Shown one piece after another: positions 11,301 through 21,779 of a DNA stretch of 64,000 bases (its first letter is position 1; each line of letters starts with the position of its first letter). A program made the translations under genes and the position numbers. Origin of the DNA: Trissonchulus latispiculum (Eukaryota > Nematoda > Enoplea > Enoplida > Ironidae); contig JASAND010026230.1 of NCBI GenBank assembly GCA_030248195.1, forward strand, positions 1 through 64,000, given 5' to 3'. The notes under the pieces are model-generated. The model was given only the letters and a program-made list of their open reading frames with translations, was not told the DNA's origin and searched no databases.

Positions 11301-14300
11301 TCCTTAGCCATTGGTGGTTTTTTGCGGGGGAGGATGAATTTTGGGGGTGGGAAGATCGTTTAAGGAGGGGGCACCCCTACACTAACATTAGCCCAGGGGT
11401 AATGTGGGAATGTCTGAATTTGCCGCCCGTTTGTGACAAAGTAGATGATTCTTGAAGGCAGTGTTGTCGCCCTCTCCTATTAGAAAAATAGCCGTGATCT
11501 ATAGCACAGGATATTTCTGATTTAAAAAAAGTGACAGCATGTTCCTAGTATGCATATAATTGTCAGTTGTCATTACCCTGTACAGAAAATAGAAGTTGTA
11601 GTATATATAATTTGGTTATGGTTAGTTACGAAGTGTGTGTTTTCTGTGATTTTACAGGTACTAACTTGAAAGGTATGCCTAGTGGTGGGGATTGCGTATA
11701 TTTTCAGCATTGAGGAGTATGCATGACTGTACCCGTAGCAACACTGTCGATCCTGTACATTCTAACAAGATTTTCATAAACTAACACTATGTTGTTTGTA
11801 AAATCTTGCTGTTCTAACGAACTGTCACTTCAGCTATTTACTTCCCTGCGTCGAATGATTTTATTTCACGTTTTCATTGCTAGTCGCTCGACTCTTTCTT
11901 TATCACTGAAATTTGTGTCAGTCAAATTGTACCAGTATTCTTTCCTCTTCCATTCATATTTCGTCCGTATACTGAACTAGCTATTTTTTCATTTGTTCCT
12001 GGATTGTCTGAGCGAGCTCAAGCGACACAGTTTTGGGTGGGGTCTGTGAAGTTAAAACATTTTCAACGTGCGAATACCAAAGCAGACCATTGTTACGTCA
12101 ATACTATGTGATGCTGAATTGTTTATTGACCCGCCGTCGACAAAATTTTTAAAAATTTTCTGTGGGGAGCTGTGGGAAAGATCAAAGCATTTCAGTGGCC
12201 CGCCCCCTTTCCTTTACCGTATGTCCTATGTCATGCTTTTATGCTTGTCTCATATTCTGTAGCATTAATGTTTTGTCGTGTGTAGTTTACGTCCTACGAA
12301 GGTACTTGTTGTGCGTCCGTTAAAGTTCCAACTGTATACACACATTACACAGGCACGTAACTGTCTTACAAAAACACCTTGTTCTGCAACAATTTGACCG
12401 ATCATCTTTAGGTAAGGGTGGTCACTGTTCAAGTCTGTGAAGGGTAGGGCAATGTGTTGCCGTTGTACATTCACTTCTACGTTTAATGTCTTCGCTATAT
12501 TATTTAAAAATTAAAAAATGAACAATTCTAATCCGACCTGTAAAAAGTGAGGGGGTCCACCAGTCCAACCATACATGAACATGGGGTCACCCTGGTTTTT
12601 ACAAAGGGGGGGGGTCCGGAAAATTAGGGTTTGAGGGTAATTTTGAAAAATTTTCCGGCTTCGCCAGATTTTTGCCCAACCATTTTACTTGAATTTTAGG
12701 TCAAATATAGTTAATATTTTGGCGGAGTATTTTTTAGCATTTTCGAAAAAACTCCCCGCAGACCTGGGGGGTATATACTACAATTTGCAACAAAATCTTC
12801 AAGTTTTAGAAAAATTTTAAAATTTTGCCCAATTTTCACGAAAACCTAAACATTTTAGCTACAACATGTCGGCGAAGCCCTAAATTTTTTAAAATTTTAC
12901 TGTAAAAACTAATTTTTCCTGCTATTTTTGCTTATCCCTTGGCCATTTTTTCGTTACCCCTTGTCTCCGTCGGTGGCAGGGCTTGTACATACCTTGTACG
13001 GGTTGGGGTGGGGCCTGGACCCCCGCTGATCCCCCGCGTTATAACCTATGGGTCCAACTCTTCTCTGAGTAAGTAAGTAAATAACCGCGAAAGAGCCTGC
13101 ATAGGATATGGTTCATAGCCTTATCACAGCTGTAGTGGACATCAAGTTTTCCTGCGTTTTTATTTGTAGAGCTGGGAATTATTGATGCGCACGCACTTAC
13201 TGTAGCTAGAGCGGAAAATTTAATCTTATGCGCATTAAATTAATGCGATTAAATTTTGTTCAAATAGATTTGACGGATACAAAATTCAGAGAGCTGGGAG
13301 AGAGTTTTGAAAAACAGACCCTCAAAACCCAATTTTTCCGAGCACCTTTTGGTTTTAGGGAAAGGCCCGTTCGAATCCTGGAGGTAGTTATACACCTGCA
13401 ACATTTTATACACCTCATTCTCTTTTGCCAGTTTTAAAATAGGATTTAAAACTGCACTTATTTTTAAGACACCAACAGTCTAAACTAAAACTAATGAGCG
13501 TTCTTTTGCCTGGTATATATATACTATGTAAAAGCTTTCTCAAATTAAGTTATGTTCGTATATATATGTATTTGATTTGTGATGCTCTGCGTGCGCTAAT
13601 TTATTTATGTTTCGTCGTTGGGAACTCCTAGCTTTCTTTAGTTGCAATGGCGTATATATAAACTGTTTGATTTTCCGCTATAGTTGCAGCCCTTTTTGCT
13701 TGCAGTCCGTTTGTGTGTGGGAATTGTGCATAGGATTTTTTTGCACTTAATTTGTATATATAGACTATGTAGACGTATATAGAATTATCCCTGCAAAATA
13801 TTGCGTACATTTTCACGGGATGCACAGGAATACGCATTCATCCCTGGAACTGAAAGTTCGAATTGGTGAAGAAGTGTAGAAAATAGCGTCTGCATGTAGT
13901 ATTAAAAAATATATATATGGTGCGTTGGTGTCTGCATTTAAAATTTATTTCAACTTGTCGTTGGGGCTATAAATCAAGTTTAGTGAGTACACATATACAC
14001 GAATAGAAAGATCTGCATAAAAAATAACCGGAAATTTTTTGTGCGTTTGTACATACGTGTGAAATACGTAATTTAGTACTGATGTTCTGATGTCATTGTG
14101 TAGGTGCCTTGTTTTACGTTGTGATTCTTTTTCTTTTTTAAGGTTTATGTTTGGAGAAACGTGTATTTTACCGACTGATTTCTGGTCTTCACACCAGCAT
14201 TACCGTCCAGATTAGTGCCAATCACTATACTCCACGTACGTAGCAGTTGTAACATGTATGTGACATAAGAAGATGGTATATATATCGCATATAGGCCTAG

Positions 14301-17300
14301 ATAAGGGGGGGGGTGCCGCCCGAACCCCTCTTGCCTCCTTGGAAATTTTGCTGGATTCCCCCCTCACCAACCAGCGGTCCGTGGGTCCGTCTCTCCCAAA
14401 GCAAAGACCTAAAGTCTGACACAAAAATGTGTGTACAAAATCTGTAAGGCCTCCAGTCGTCGTAACTCCATAAAACCATATATTTTCGGAATTCTTGCAG
14501 CGAGACAAACATTTTTATAAAATTTAAATTTTTTTAAAATTTCAAAAATTTTAAAATATCGGTTTTTCGGGGAATTTTTCGGACCGTTCAAGCTATTCAG
14601 CTCATTCTTTCAGAAAAATTTTCCCGTCCGAAGACGCATCGATTGACACAAGAACGAAAAAATCGGTTGAGAAATAAGCATTTTATTCCAAAATTTCGTT
14701 TTTCCATTTCCTTTGATGTTTGCCGCTTTTTGCAACTTTGACTGGTTATTACTCGCGACTCGCTCAACGGAAAAATTTTTCGATTAGATTTTCAGGACCG
14801 CCTAGGCGCCCGCTTTCACCTAATATATGTGGTATTTCAAATTTTGAAAGTCAATTTTTTGGAAAAATACCACTTTTTGACCCAAAATTTCGGCATAGCG
14901 ACTCTAGCAAAAGTGAGTAAAAATAACATAATCATAAAACTCAAGCTGAGCTGAATCCAACGATATAAAGCTTTTGTTGCTACGACTTATATTGCGCCAG
15001 CAATGAATTTTTAAACAATATCCCTTATTTCAGCTGGTTTTGCTAGCTTACACTGCTTCCGTCAAATCACGGCGGCAACATCAAAGGGAGCCAAAAACCA
15101 GCTGAAATAAGGGATATTGTTTAAAAATTCATTGCTGGCGCAATATAAGTCGTAGCAACAAAAGCTTTATATCGTTGGATTCAGCTCAGCTTGAGTTTTA
15201 TGATTATGTTATTTTTACTCACTTTTGCTAGAGTCGCTATGCCGAAATTTTGGGTCAAAAAGTGGTATTTTTCCAAAAAATTGACTTTCAAAATTTGAAA
15301 TACCACATATATTAGGTGAAAGCGGGCGCCTAGGCGGTCCTGAAAACCTAATCGAAAAATTTTTCCGTTGAGCGAGTCGCGAGTAATAACCAGTCAAAGT
15401 TGCAAAAAGCGGCAAACATCAAAGGAAATGGAAAAACAAAATTTTGGAATAAAATGCTTATTTCTCAACCGATTTTTTTCGTTCTTGTGTCAATCGATGC
15501 GTCTTCGGACGGGAAAACTTTTCAGAAAGAATGAGCTGAATAGTTTGAACGGTCCGAAAAAATTACCCGAAAAACCGATATTTTAAAATTTTTGAAATTT
15601 TAAAAAAATTAAATTTTATAAAAATGTTTATCTCGCTGCAAGGATTCCGAAAATATATGGTTTTATGGAGTTACGACGACTGGAGGCCTTACAGATTTTG
15701 TACACACATTTTTGTGTCAGACTTTAGTCCACGCCAACTCCACTGCTCATAGCAAACCTGCCTGTATATATAAAAAAACAAAAATGCTCCGAGCTCCCTT
15801 ATAATACTTTGTTTTCAAAAGAAACTAACGGAAGCGAGATTGCTACCGTGGTCGTATTAATCTATGTATAACAGTGTAGCATTTTATCGATTATTTTGCT
15901 GACATTTGGCAGCTTTGAGATTGGAGTGGAGGAGCTTGCAAACAGCAGCATGCAAGCCAAGAGTTTACCTAAGTATCATGGGAAAATTCACGTTAAATGT
16001 GAAAAACACTATTTTACGCACAGTCTAGCACAAGATTTAAGAAGGGAGGGGAAAGAAATGACAGTCTAGCGATAGTTTTTGTTGTTTTGTTTCAGCTGTT
16101 GGTGGATTTGGCACGGGCACATGGAAGCCAAATGTGGACCTGTTCAACATGCGATTTAGTGAGGCAACAACTGGTGGAGAAGGACCAGAAAGGCTTAAGG
16201 TCTCTTTACATGCTGTTATGATGCTGCTCTGGCTTATTTCTAAGCCATAAAAGTGGGGGGAAGTCATAAAAGTGGGTGAAGTCATAAAAGTGGAGGGTGA
16301 CCAAAAGTGAGAAGAATAAAATGGCCTTGAAATAATACGGTAAAAATACTTGCATTCTGTTTACGTTTAGTGCTATAACTAAGTTAAAAAATGTTCAGAA
16401 ATCAAGTTTAAGTTCCAAAATATATCATTCCCAAAAATTCCTCGCCGGAATATTTTGATCCTTATAAATTTGGCATTTTCTGGAAACCTTATAGCGAGAG
16501 GAGATGCCCAAGAAAGTGGGGGGGAAGAGATCGAGGGGGGAATCACTCCCCCATTCCACCCCACCCCCCACTGAAAGAATCCCAGCTGTTATAGTTGTAT
16601 CGATTTAGATTCAGGATGATTTTCTTGGTTTTATCTTGACATCATACATCATAGTATTGTTCCAGGTTTTTGTCTTATATACATGCTTATAATTATTGTT
16701 GTTTTGTTATATGTGTCGTGCCGCGTACGTGTACAGTTTTGTGTTTTTCAGAATTTGTACTTCACATTTGCCTTAGAATTGCGGGCCATTCAGAAGGCTG
16801 CTGCCTATCTTCGCAATTATCCATTGTATACAGGCTATGATGCAGAGGATAGAGCCACTCGCTTGCACTTGGATCAAGTGCTTGATCTTGTGGATCAGTT
16901 TTCCCATCATTTTGATGAGCGTCAGATGTTTCAGGTGACAACAGTTTAATACACTGTTTTGGGAGGTGTCATTACTGCCAGCATCACCGACTTTTCTCGT
17001 AGGTGCCATCGCCATGTGTCCACGGAATTAATAAGACCAAGTGTGTTATTTAATAACGACACCTTTTCATTACCCATACCAAGAGTACATGATATAAGAG
17101 TGTGCCACTAGGCACACTATGTTATCAGAGCAAAAACTAAGCTCGCTAACTAACTACCCCCCCGCAAATCTGACCCCAGTGTCATCCTCCCGCAAATCAG
17201 TACCTAGTCGAAACGGGAGAACGCCCACTCGCCCAATGTTTACGTTCTGAACAAAAGCAGTGTGTTAGCCAATTTTGTGCCTGCTTAGAGCTTTAGAGCA

Positions 17301-18039
17301 CAAACATAGCGTGAAAATTTTTAGAAGTGATTTGTCACATTTGCGCAGGGGGGTGGGTAGTTAGCGAACAGAGCAGTTTTTGTTCTCATAACACAGAGTG
17401 TGCCTAGTGGCACACTCTTATGTACCCTTGCCCATACCAAGCCTTCAAATTTGACCCGATATGTTGTGTTAAACATAGACAATGAAAACAGTTTTAGGAT
17501 AACCTTTCTTCAAACACAACGTTTCAATGCTGTATAAGAGCAAAAGTTCAGCTACTTTAAACATACTATTAAACTCTGATTTGACTGCTATGATGTGGTG
17601 TTACAGAAGTTACAGATGTCAAGAAAAGTTTGCTAAATATCCGATCATCTACCCAAATATTGTAAACATTAGATGCACTTGTGTAATCTTTTATCTATTT
17701 CAGCCTGGTCTTGGTATTCGTGCCTTTGAATTGAAGGAAGAGTTTAGACAGCACTTTCTAAACATATCCCGCATTATGGACTGTGTGGGCTGTGATAAAT
17801 GTCGACTCTGGGGGAAAGTGAACACTCATGGTATGGGGACTGCCCTCAAGATTCTCTTCTCGGATGTGCGTCAGGACAGTGTCGCTGCGTCGGATTCCTC
17901 CGAGTCAGCACGACCACAGTTTCAGCTGCAGCGTAATGATATTGTGGCCTTGTTTCATTCTCTGGGACGCTATTCCAGTAGTATTCAGGAACTGCAGAAA
18001 TTCAGAGACCTGCTGTCTCCTGGCTGGAATAATAATTAA
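2112..18039 (+). CDS. ERO1: ERO1-like endoplasmic reticulum thiol oxidase (10 exons)
   Basis: ERO1 is an FAD flavoprotein of the ER lumen that oxidises protein disulfide isomerase and passes electrons to oxygen, driving disulfide formation. Ten exons join without a phase break: 2112-2396, 5403-5534, 7381-7573, 8954-9074, 10602-10651, 11658-11672, 14143-14235, 16096-16199, 16752-16934, 17704-18039 (1512 nt, 503 aa plus TAA). Seen: an N-terminal hydrophobic stretch near residues 14-40 (signal peptide), CFC and CPC, FFRYYKVN, the shuttle-cysteine region near 111-122, [12 protein letters not shown], GEGPxRL and the catalytic CVGCDKC at 419-425. The length is close to animal ERO1 (about 470-500). 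The start is the first ATG after an AG at 2099-2100; Met13 is an alternative. All donors are GT. Family membership is certain; FAD contacts are inferred from the family. Confidence 0.96.
2606..3601. repeat. Foldback repeat split by a MITE
   Basis: The left arm starts GGGATCTTTTACGC and the right arm ends GCGCAAAAGATCCC. The arms pair through a central (TA)n loop near 3285-3350 flanked by CTGAGCTAACGAAAAGC and its inverse. A 404-bp MITE interrupts the left arm. Related half-copies occur at 4551-5147, 19690-19790 and 28920-29150. Confidence 0.7.
2815..3218. mobile_element. hAT-like MITE, 404 bp, 8-bp TSD
   Basis: Ends CAGTGGCGCAC and GTGCGCCCCTG. Target duplication ATACAGAG (2807-2814) and ATACAGGG (3219-3226), one mismatch. 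Non-coding. It sits inside the left arm of a foldback, so it inserted later. Confidence 0.8.
4551..5147. repeat. Foldback repeat, second copy
   Basis: The left arm (GGGGTCTTTCCCATTATCC...) pairs with the right arm (...GGATAATGGGAAAGACCC). The loop is A/T-rich near 4880-4920. It shares CACGAATCTGAAATCCG and GCTTTTCGTTAGCTCA with the foldback at 2606-3601. Confidence 0.65.
5403..5534 (+). CDS. ERO1: ERO1 exon 2 (shuttle and regulatory cysteines)
   Basis: Residues 96-139, acceptor TCTTTTAG|GTAAAT, donor CAA|GTGAGC, both phase 0. Contains RPCPFWED and the cysteine cluster C111, C117, C122 that corresponds to the outer shuttle pair and a regulatory cysteine of ERO1. The first pair is spaced CX5C here rather than CX4C. 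Confidence 0.94.
5725..6058. repeat. G-run element with CTGGGCTTATTC ends
   Basis: The left end CTGGGCTTATTCCAG and right end CTAGAATAAGCCCAG are inverted. Inside are G runs and a GGTACCAAAAGGGG block that recurs near 330 and 11275, and a GGCGAAGCCGG core. Non-coding. Confidence 0.55.
6780..7345. other. GC-rich stretch in ERO1 intron 2, identity unresolved
   Basis: Noticeably GC-richer than its surroundings, with runs such as GAGTGGCCCTCGGGGCC. Composition suggests an inserted element, but I see no terminal repeats, target duplication or protein domain. Open frames on both strands overlap and look unconstrained. Confidence 0.35.
7381..7573 (+). CDS. ERO1: ERO1 exon 3 (acidic linker)
   Basis: Residues 140-204, acceptor TAGTTGCAG|GATAAG, donor GACG|GTACGT, ends phase 1. 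Less conserved and acidic, ending in [15 protein letters not shown], which aligns with the family's W-x-x-x-DDS-x-x-FC block just before the FAD-binding core. Confidence 0.9.
7692..8386. mobile_element. hAT-like element with (GGACCCG) subterminal motifs
   Basis: The left end reads TTTGGCTCCGAGTCC and the right end GGACCCGGAGCCAACTC, inverted. GGGACCCG, ACCCGGGTCCGG and CGGGTACCCGG motifs cluster just inside each end around an AT-rich core. No clear target duplication was found, so the exact ends are uncertain. Confidence 0.5.
8954..9074 (+). CDS. ERO1: ERO1 exon 4 (ERYTGYKG block)
   Basis: Residues 204-244. Contains [19 protein letters not shown] and ENCF, the most conserved part of the FAD-binding core. 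Acceptor CTTTTAG|ATGAAC; donor TTTAA|GTTAGT, ends phase 2. Confidence 0.96.
9480..9790. repeat. Degenerate CCGGCTTCGCCGG-type repeat
   Basis: GGCCCCCC runs, a CCGGCTTCGCCGGG core and AT-rich AAAATTTT flanks resemble other G-run elements in the window (5725, 11190, 12590). Located in ERO1 intron 4. No ends could be set. Confidence 0.35.
10602..10651 (+). CDS. ERO1: ERO1 exon 5 (50 nt)
   Basis: Completes the Lys codon of ENCFK, then [17 protein letters not shown]. Acceptor GTTTTCAG|GCCTAA, donor ACGG|GTAAGA. Position and phase fit the P-x-L-N-P segment after ENCFK in other ERO1 proteins; the sequence itself is divergent. Confidence 0.85.
11190..11400. repeat. Degenerate G-run repeat in ERO1 intron 5
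   Basis: Contains CCGGCAGCGCCGGG, GGTGCCAAAAGGGGC and GCCCAGGGGTAAT, all shared with the element at 5725-6058 in the same order. It is a decayed fragment of that family. It lies just upstream of the ERO1 microexon. Confidence 0.4.
11658..11672 (+). CDS. ERO1: ERO1 exon 6, 15-nt microexon
   Basis: The sequence GTACTAACTTGAAAG lies between ATTTTACAG and GTATGC. It adds TNLK and keeps phase 1 on both sides, so the product reads ITG-TNLK-GLCLEKR. Exons 5 and 7 would also join in frame without it. Chosen because both splice sites are good and no other exon supplying a W-L-E-type segment was found between 10652 and 14142. Confidence 0.6.
12590..13040. repeat. Degenerate G-run repeat in ERO1 intron 6
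   Basis: Starts TTTTTACAAAGGGGGGGG and carries CCGGCTTCGCCAG and TCGGCGAAGCCC cores inside AT-rich sequence, then a G-rich tail. Same loose family as 9480 and 5725. Non-coding. Confidence 0.35.
14143..14235 (+). CDS. ERO1: ERO1 exon 7 ([16 protein letters not shown])
   Basis: Residues 266-297, with the near-invariant [16 protein letters not shown] motif, whose His contacts FAD in known structures. Acceptor TTTTTTAAG|GTTTAT, donor CCAC|GTACGT. It is short and starts with 2 nt of a split Gly codon. Confidence 0.95.
14409..15727. repeat. Near-perfect 1.3-kb palindrome (two 633-bp arms)
   Basis: Arm 14409-15041 is repeated in inverse orientation at 15095-15727 around a 53-bp spacer, with only scattered mismatches. 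An identical 66-codon open frame appears in each arm (14720-14920 + and 15215-15415 -); it matches nothing I recognise and is probably chance. Sits in ERO1 intron 7. Confidence 0.85.
16096..16199 (+). CDS. ERO1: ERO1 exon 8 (GEGPERLK)
   Basis: Residues 297-331: a Gly-rich GGFGTGTW segment, then FNMRF and GGEGPERLK, the FAD-contacting Arg loop in the family. Acceptor GTTTCAG|CTGTTG, donor AAG|GTCTCT, ends phase 0. Confidence 0.94.
16240..16590. repeat. G-run repeat (CATAAAAGTGGGG) in ERO1 intron 8
   Basis: Three tandem copies of GTCATAAAAGTGGGnGG are followed by AT-rich sequence, then AAGAAAGTGGGGGG and C-run blocks. The structure resembles the other G-run elements. No ends or target duplication could be fixed. 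Confidence 0.4.
16752..16934 (+). CDS. ERO1: ERO1 exon 9 (NLYF helix region)
   Basis: Residues 332-392, starting [12 protein letters not shown] and ending [10 protein letters not shown], matching the helical NLYF-x-x-x-x-ELRA and HFDE segments of ERO1. Acceptor TTTTTCAG, donor CAG|GTGACA, phase 0 at both ends. Confidence 0.95.
17080..17430. mobile_element. CAAGAGT-family foldback MITE, 7-bp TSD
   Basis: Starts CAAGAGTACATGATATAAG and ends CTTATGTACCCTTG. Flanked by CCCATAC at 17073-17079 and 17431-17437. The arms (GTGTGCCACTAGGCACAC and its inverse) pair over ~100 bp. In ERO1 intron 9. Related arms lie at 36113-36480. Confidence 0.85.
17704..18039 (+). CDS. ERO1: ERO1 exon 10 (catalytic CXXCXXC and C-terminus)
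   Basis: Residues 393-503 and TAA stop. Contains [19 protein letters not shown], which holds the inner active-site disulfide next to the isoalloxazine ring, and [10 protein letters not shown] family-typical helical C-terminus follows. A short Ser-rich insert (about 443-455) separates the last helices. Confidence 0.97.
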   Translation, partial: PGLGIRAFELKEEFRQHFLNISRIMDCVGCDKCRLWGKVNTHGMGTALKILFSDVRQDSVAASDSSESARPQFQLQRNDIVALFHSLGRYSSSIQELQKFRDLLSPGWNNN

Positions 18040-20400
18040 GCTGTTAGAACGGGGATGGGAGAAGGAAGTTTGTCATGAGCCAGTTTTGGATATTTTTATT
18101 TAATCGCACCTAAATTAGTTAGTATTAATGCTTGATTGTGTATTTGTGGAATGATTGGTTTTAATTGGTGGGCTTGGTTTAAATTTTATATTGCAGCGAT
18201 AGTACAGCTTCTAAGTGGCAAAGTTGTTTGTATACAACTGTTGTACAGTTTTTCTGTTAGCTTTACTAAACTGATACCTTTTTAAACTCTAAACAATATA
18301 CTGTTTATAATTCCGTACATAGTTCGCATATTATGTGCACATTCTATTTATGCATGAAGTTGCAGCTGTTATATTTTATTCGTTGGATCTATTTTTGTTT
18401 GTGATTTTTTGGGTGTTGCTTTTTATTTGAGTCAATTCTAAGATGATAAACTGCATTTGAGATCCACATATGAATTCCCTTTAAACGCTAAACTATCCTA
18501 CCACTTTTGTGAAAGATTTCTGCAATACTAATCTGTTTTTTGATGCGGTAGACCCCATCGGTTATAATTTATTATGATTGTGCTGGGTGCGGCAAAAATT
18601 TAATCTGCTTTTATTTTACTGCTTATCTAGGATGCCTTGTTTATTGCTATTAATAATTTGCCATTAGCCTGGGTTATTTTTGTTGGACTTTTAACTTACA
18701 GTTGATGCAGTTCGTAATATCTGTGTAACTTTGCTATATGAGATGAAATATTGATTGGCAGAGAGCTAAAGAACGGCCAAGCTTTCTGTGCAACTTGGGA
18801 TTAGTTTGTTTAAGGATTAAAAAGCTCTCGTTCAAAGTCTAGAGTCAATAATTGCTTAGTATGAACTTACTGAAACTGAAATTACTATCTTTGTTGTGTC
18901 AGTGCCAGCATGGTTTTTTGTTTGTATGCTTTCTGTGATAGTGCTTTTGGTTTATATAGGTAGGTTAGGTAAGTCAGTAAATGTACTTTGGGAAGAGGGA
19001 AAATATCATAATTGAAGGATGAATGGATTTTTGTTTTTTCATGTCATATATATACTGTGATTTATTTAATTGTAAATTTATTCGTACTTGTTGCTTAGAG
19101 ACTATTAAATTATGGTGGTAAAAGTATTAGAGCCCTTGAAGTGCAAGCATTCAGTGAGTGAGGTACTCCCTTATCCTCTGGAGCAGAATTTCATTAGAAG
19201 TTGAAATTTGGTGAAAGGTGAAAACAGTTTAGGTGTCGAAATATAGAAGTTGAACTTTCGTCAGTCAGAATTTTAGGAAAACAGTTGTCTTCCTGGCATA
19301 AAGTAAATAGACGGCTGGTCTTGTTTTTAGATATAAGATAGTCTCTAATGGTCACGAATATAAAATGAGTTGCATAATATTTGTACTATCAGCTAGCAAC
19401 AAATTTCTCTTTCCATGCGGGTTCCCCACAACTGAGTTGGATTGCAACGTGTGTCCGCATACCTTCGTTTTCCGGACGGGAAATAACGGTGTTCAATTAC
19501 TAAGTGAATCAGTATATTGTAAATTATCACCAAAGGTCTTTTTGCGAAAGAGTTATCAGGAGTTAATGGATATAGCGTGTTTACGTGTGAAATATCATCA
19601 AAAATATCACCGGCGAAACATCCCTTCCCTCCCCCGCCCCCGGAGGTCTTTTCCATATTATTATTTTCCACCATTCATAATTTTTAAACCGAGCTGAAAT
19701 TTGTTATGGGTATGTTTTCGACCACGCTGAGTTCAAATAGCGCACAATTTTTCGATTTTTTTTCACAGAAGGGGGACCAAGCAGAGTTGGAAGTGGGTCG
19801 CGGGTAGCTGTGGGTCGACTTTTGGGTCAGTACTCAGTGGGTACCCGCGGGTCAGAGCGGGTCAATGGTCACTTTTGTTCACACCAATTTTACGGTAAAT
19901 TTTGGGTGAAATTTACTAGGATATTTACAATTTGCAATTAAATTTTCAATTTTTCGATTTTTGAACGATTCTAACCTTAGCTTTTGATTGTTTTGTATTT
20001 ATCACATTATAATAACTGCTTGGAATCTCCAGTCAATTCAGTAATATCTTTAGGACACAGCCATTGGTTTATATATTTTTATCACGCATGGATTGACGAA
20101 TTGACTTGTGAGAAAATAACGTTGGTAACTTATCCTGAAAAACTAATCTTTCCGAAAAGAGTATGAAGAGGTGCTTCCTGTAAAAATTTTATAATGTCAA
20201 GCTCGGAATGTCGACGTAGTTCGACGAGTTATGATCATTACTATTTTGACTTGTGGGAATAAAGCTATTTGAAGTAAACTGCGAAAATGTTAGCGAACTT
20301 ATTCAAGTTTGGACACATCATTTTACATAAAATCTCCTGCGATAATCACCACGCAGGTGTAAGAAATAAACAAGAATGAACAGATATTTTATGAAACTGC
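18040..20400 (+). other. ERO1 3' flank and unique intergenic DNA
   Basis: AT-rich sequence without splice-linked coding potential. It should include the ERO1 3' UTR; AATAAA hexamers occur near 20259 and 20364 but nothing decides which, if any, is used. A fragment of the foldback family (GAGCTGAAATTTG...ACCACGCTGAG) lies near 19690-19790. Confidence 0.4.
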
Positions 20401-21059
20401 TCAAGAAAAAATATATTATGTTGGGGCGCGATAGCGCCCCTACATATATAATATGGGTATAAAGGCGTCAGCGCGGCCCCCTGGAGACCGTGTTGGCCTG
20501 GTGCCAGCTAATTAGAGGTTCGGGAGTGGTAAAAAGGTTACCATCGTAAACAACTCGAGTAGTAGGAAGTACCACCATACTTTTGGTTCGAATTCGATAC
20601 TTCGAATTTTTGCACTAGGCGACAGTTACCGTGCGTTTTTTTCTCGGTGATTAACGCTTATTGGAAATGCATTTTACGGCTATGTGTTGGAACGATGTGG
20701 GCATTTTGGCACCATACTACTATTATATATTGGTAGACAGGATCCCCCCATGCTACCTTTTTTGATTATTTTGGCACTTGGCCAATTTTGGCTCTGTGCC
20801 AAGGTCCCAAAGTCGGACTTTCGCTATTTTTCGCAAATTTTGGTCACACATTTCTAAAACTGGGTAGAAGCTGGAGAGGTCTAGTATCTTTTGTTGAAAA
20901 TTACCAGTAGGGGTGCATGAAGTAACGAGGGTTTTTTAATTTTGCTCCCTAGCTTTCAGGAGATGGGCCCAAACTTTGCATTTTTTGGCCTGTTTGGGCG
21001 AAAAGTTGGCGTTTTTCGGCCTCGGGGTATAGTTAATCGGGGTCGCTGAAAACGATGAG

Positions 21060-21560
21060 CATACTGCCGATACCGCCCGAAGTGACCACTGGTCAGCATG
21101 GCTCCCGTGGTTCCTCGCCCAGGGTCAAAGTTGGGAAAACTCACTCTAAACAGCGTTTTTCGGCGTTTTGATCGGGGGCATATATAGTAAATCGACTACG
21201 CTCGTTCCAATGGGCATATCTCCGAAGCCGACGGAAGTGACCATTGGTCACTACAGCCTATGGGGCCTATTGACCACTGGTCAAACGGCCTAAAACTGCG
21301 TTTTTCGGCGTTTTGGTCGGGGGCATATATAGTAAATCGACTACGCTCGTTTCAATGGGCATATTGCCGAACTCGAGGGAAGTGACCATCGGTCACTACG
21401 GTCTAGGTGGCCTACTGACCAGTGGTAAAACTCCCTAAGACAGCTTTTTTCGGCCCTTTGGGGATTACCCATTTATAGTAAGTCGGCGGTGCTGGTGGTG
21501 GTAAACGATAGGCATACTATCGAAGTCAGTACATGTGAGCCCTGACCACGGAGACCTGTG
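21060..21560. repeat. GACCACTGGTC tandem repeat, three units
   Basis: Three tandem units of ~130 bp each hold a (T)GACCAnTGGTCA palindrome, TTTTTCGGCGTTTTG, TATAGTAAATCGACTACGCTCG and ATGGGCATATTGCCGAA. The same unit is found at 1-215. Non-coding; lies just upstream of the satellite. Confidence 0.75.
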
Positions 21561-21779
21561 AGTCGGGGTTCCAGTGGTGGTCCTAAATGGCTGAAATTAT
21601 TGTTAACTGGATCACTGCTGTCATGGCTTACTGAGCCTGATTTGCAGGTTGTGCATTGTTTATATGCTTACACATGGCGCAATGCCATGATGCATTAGAC
21701 ACCTGGAGGAGAATCTTTAAAAGGACAGAAGGACAAGAAACAACAAGCAAATTGGCATGAATGGGTTGCCGCTGGCATT

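Noticed and set aside
14720..15415. Conserved 66-residue protein present twice
   Set aside because: The identical frames are the two arms of the palindrome, so the identity is structural and not evidence of a gene.
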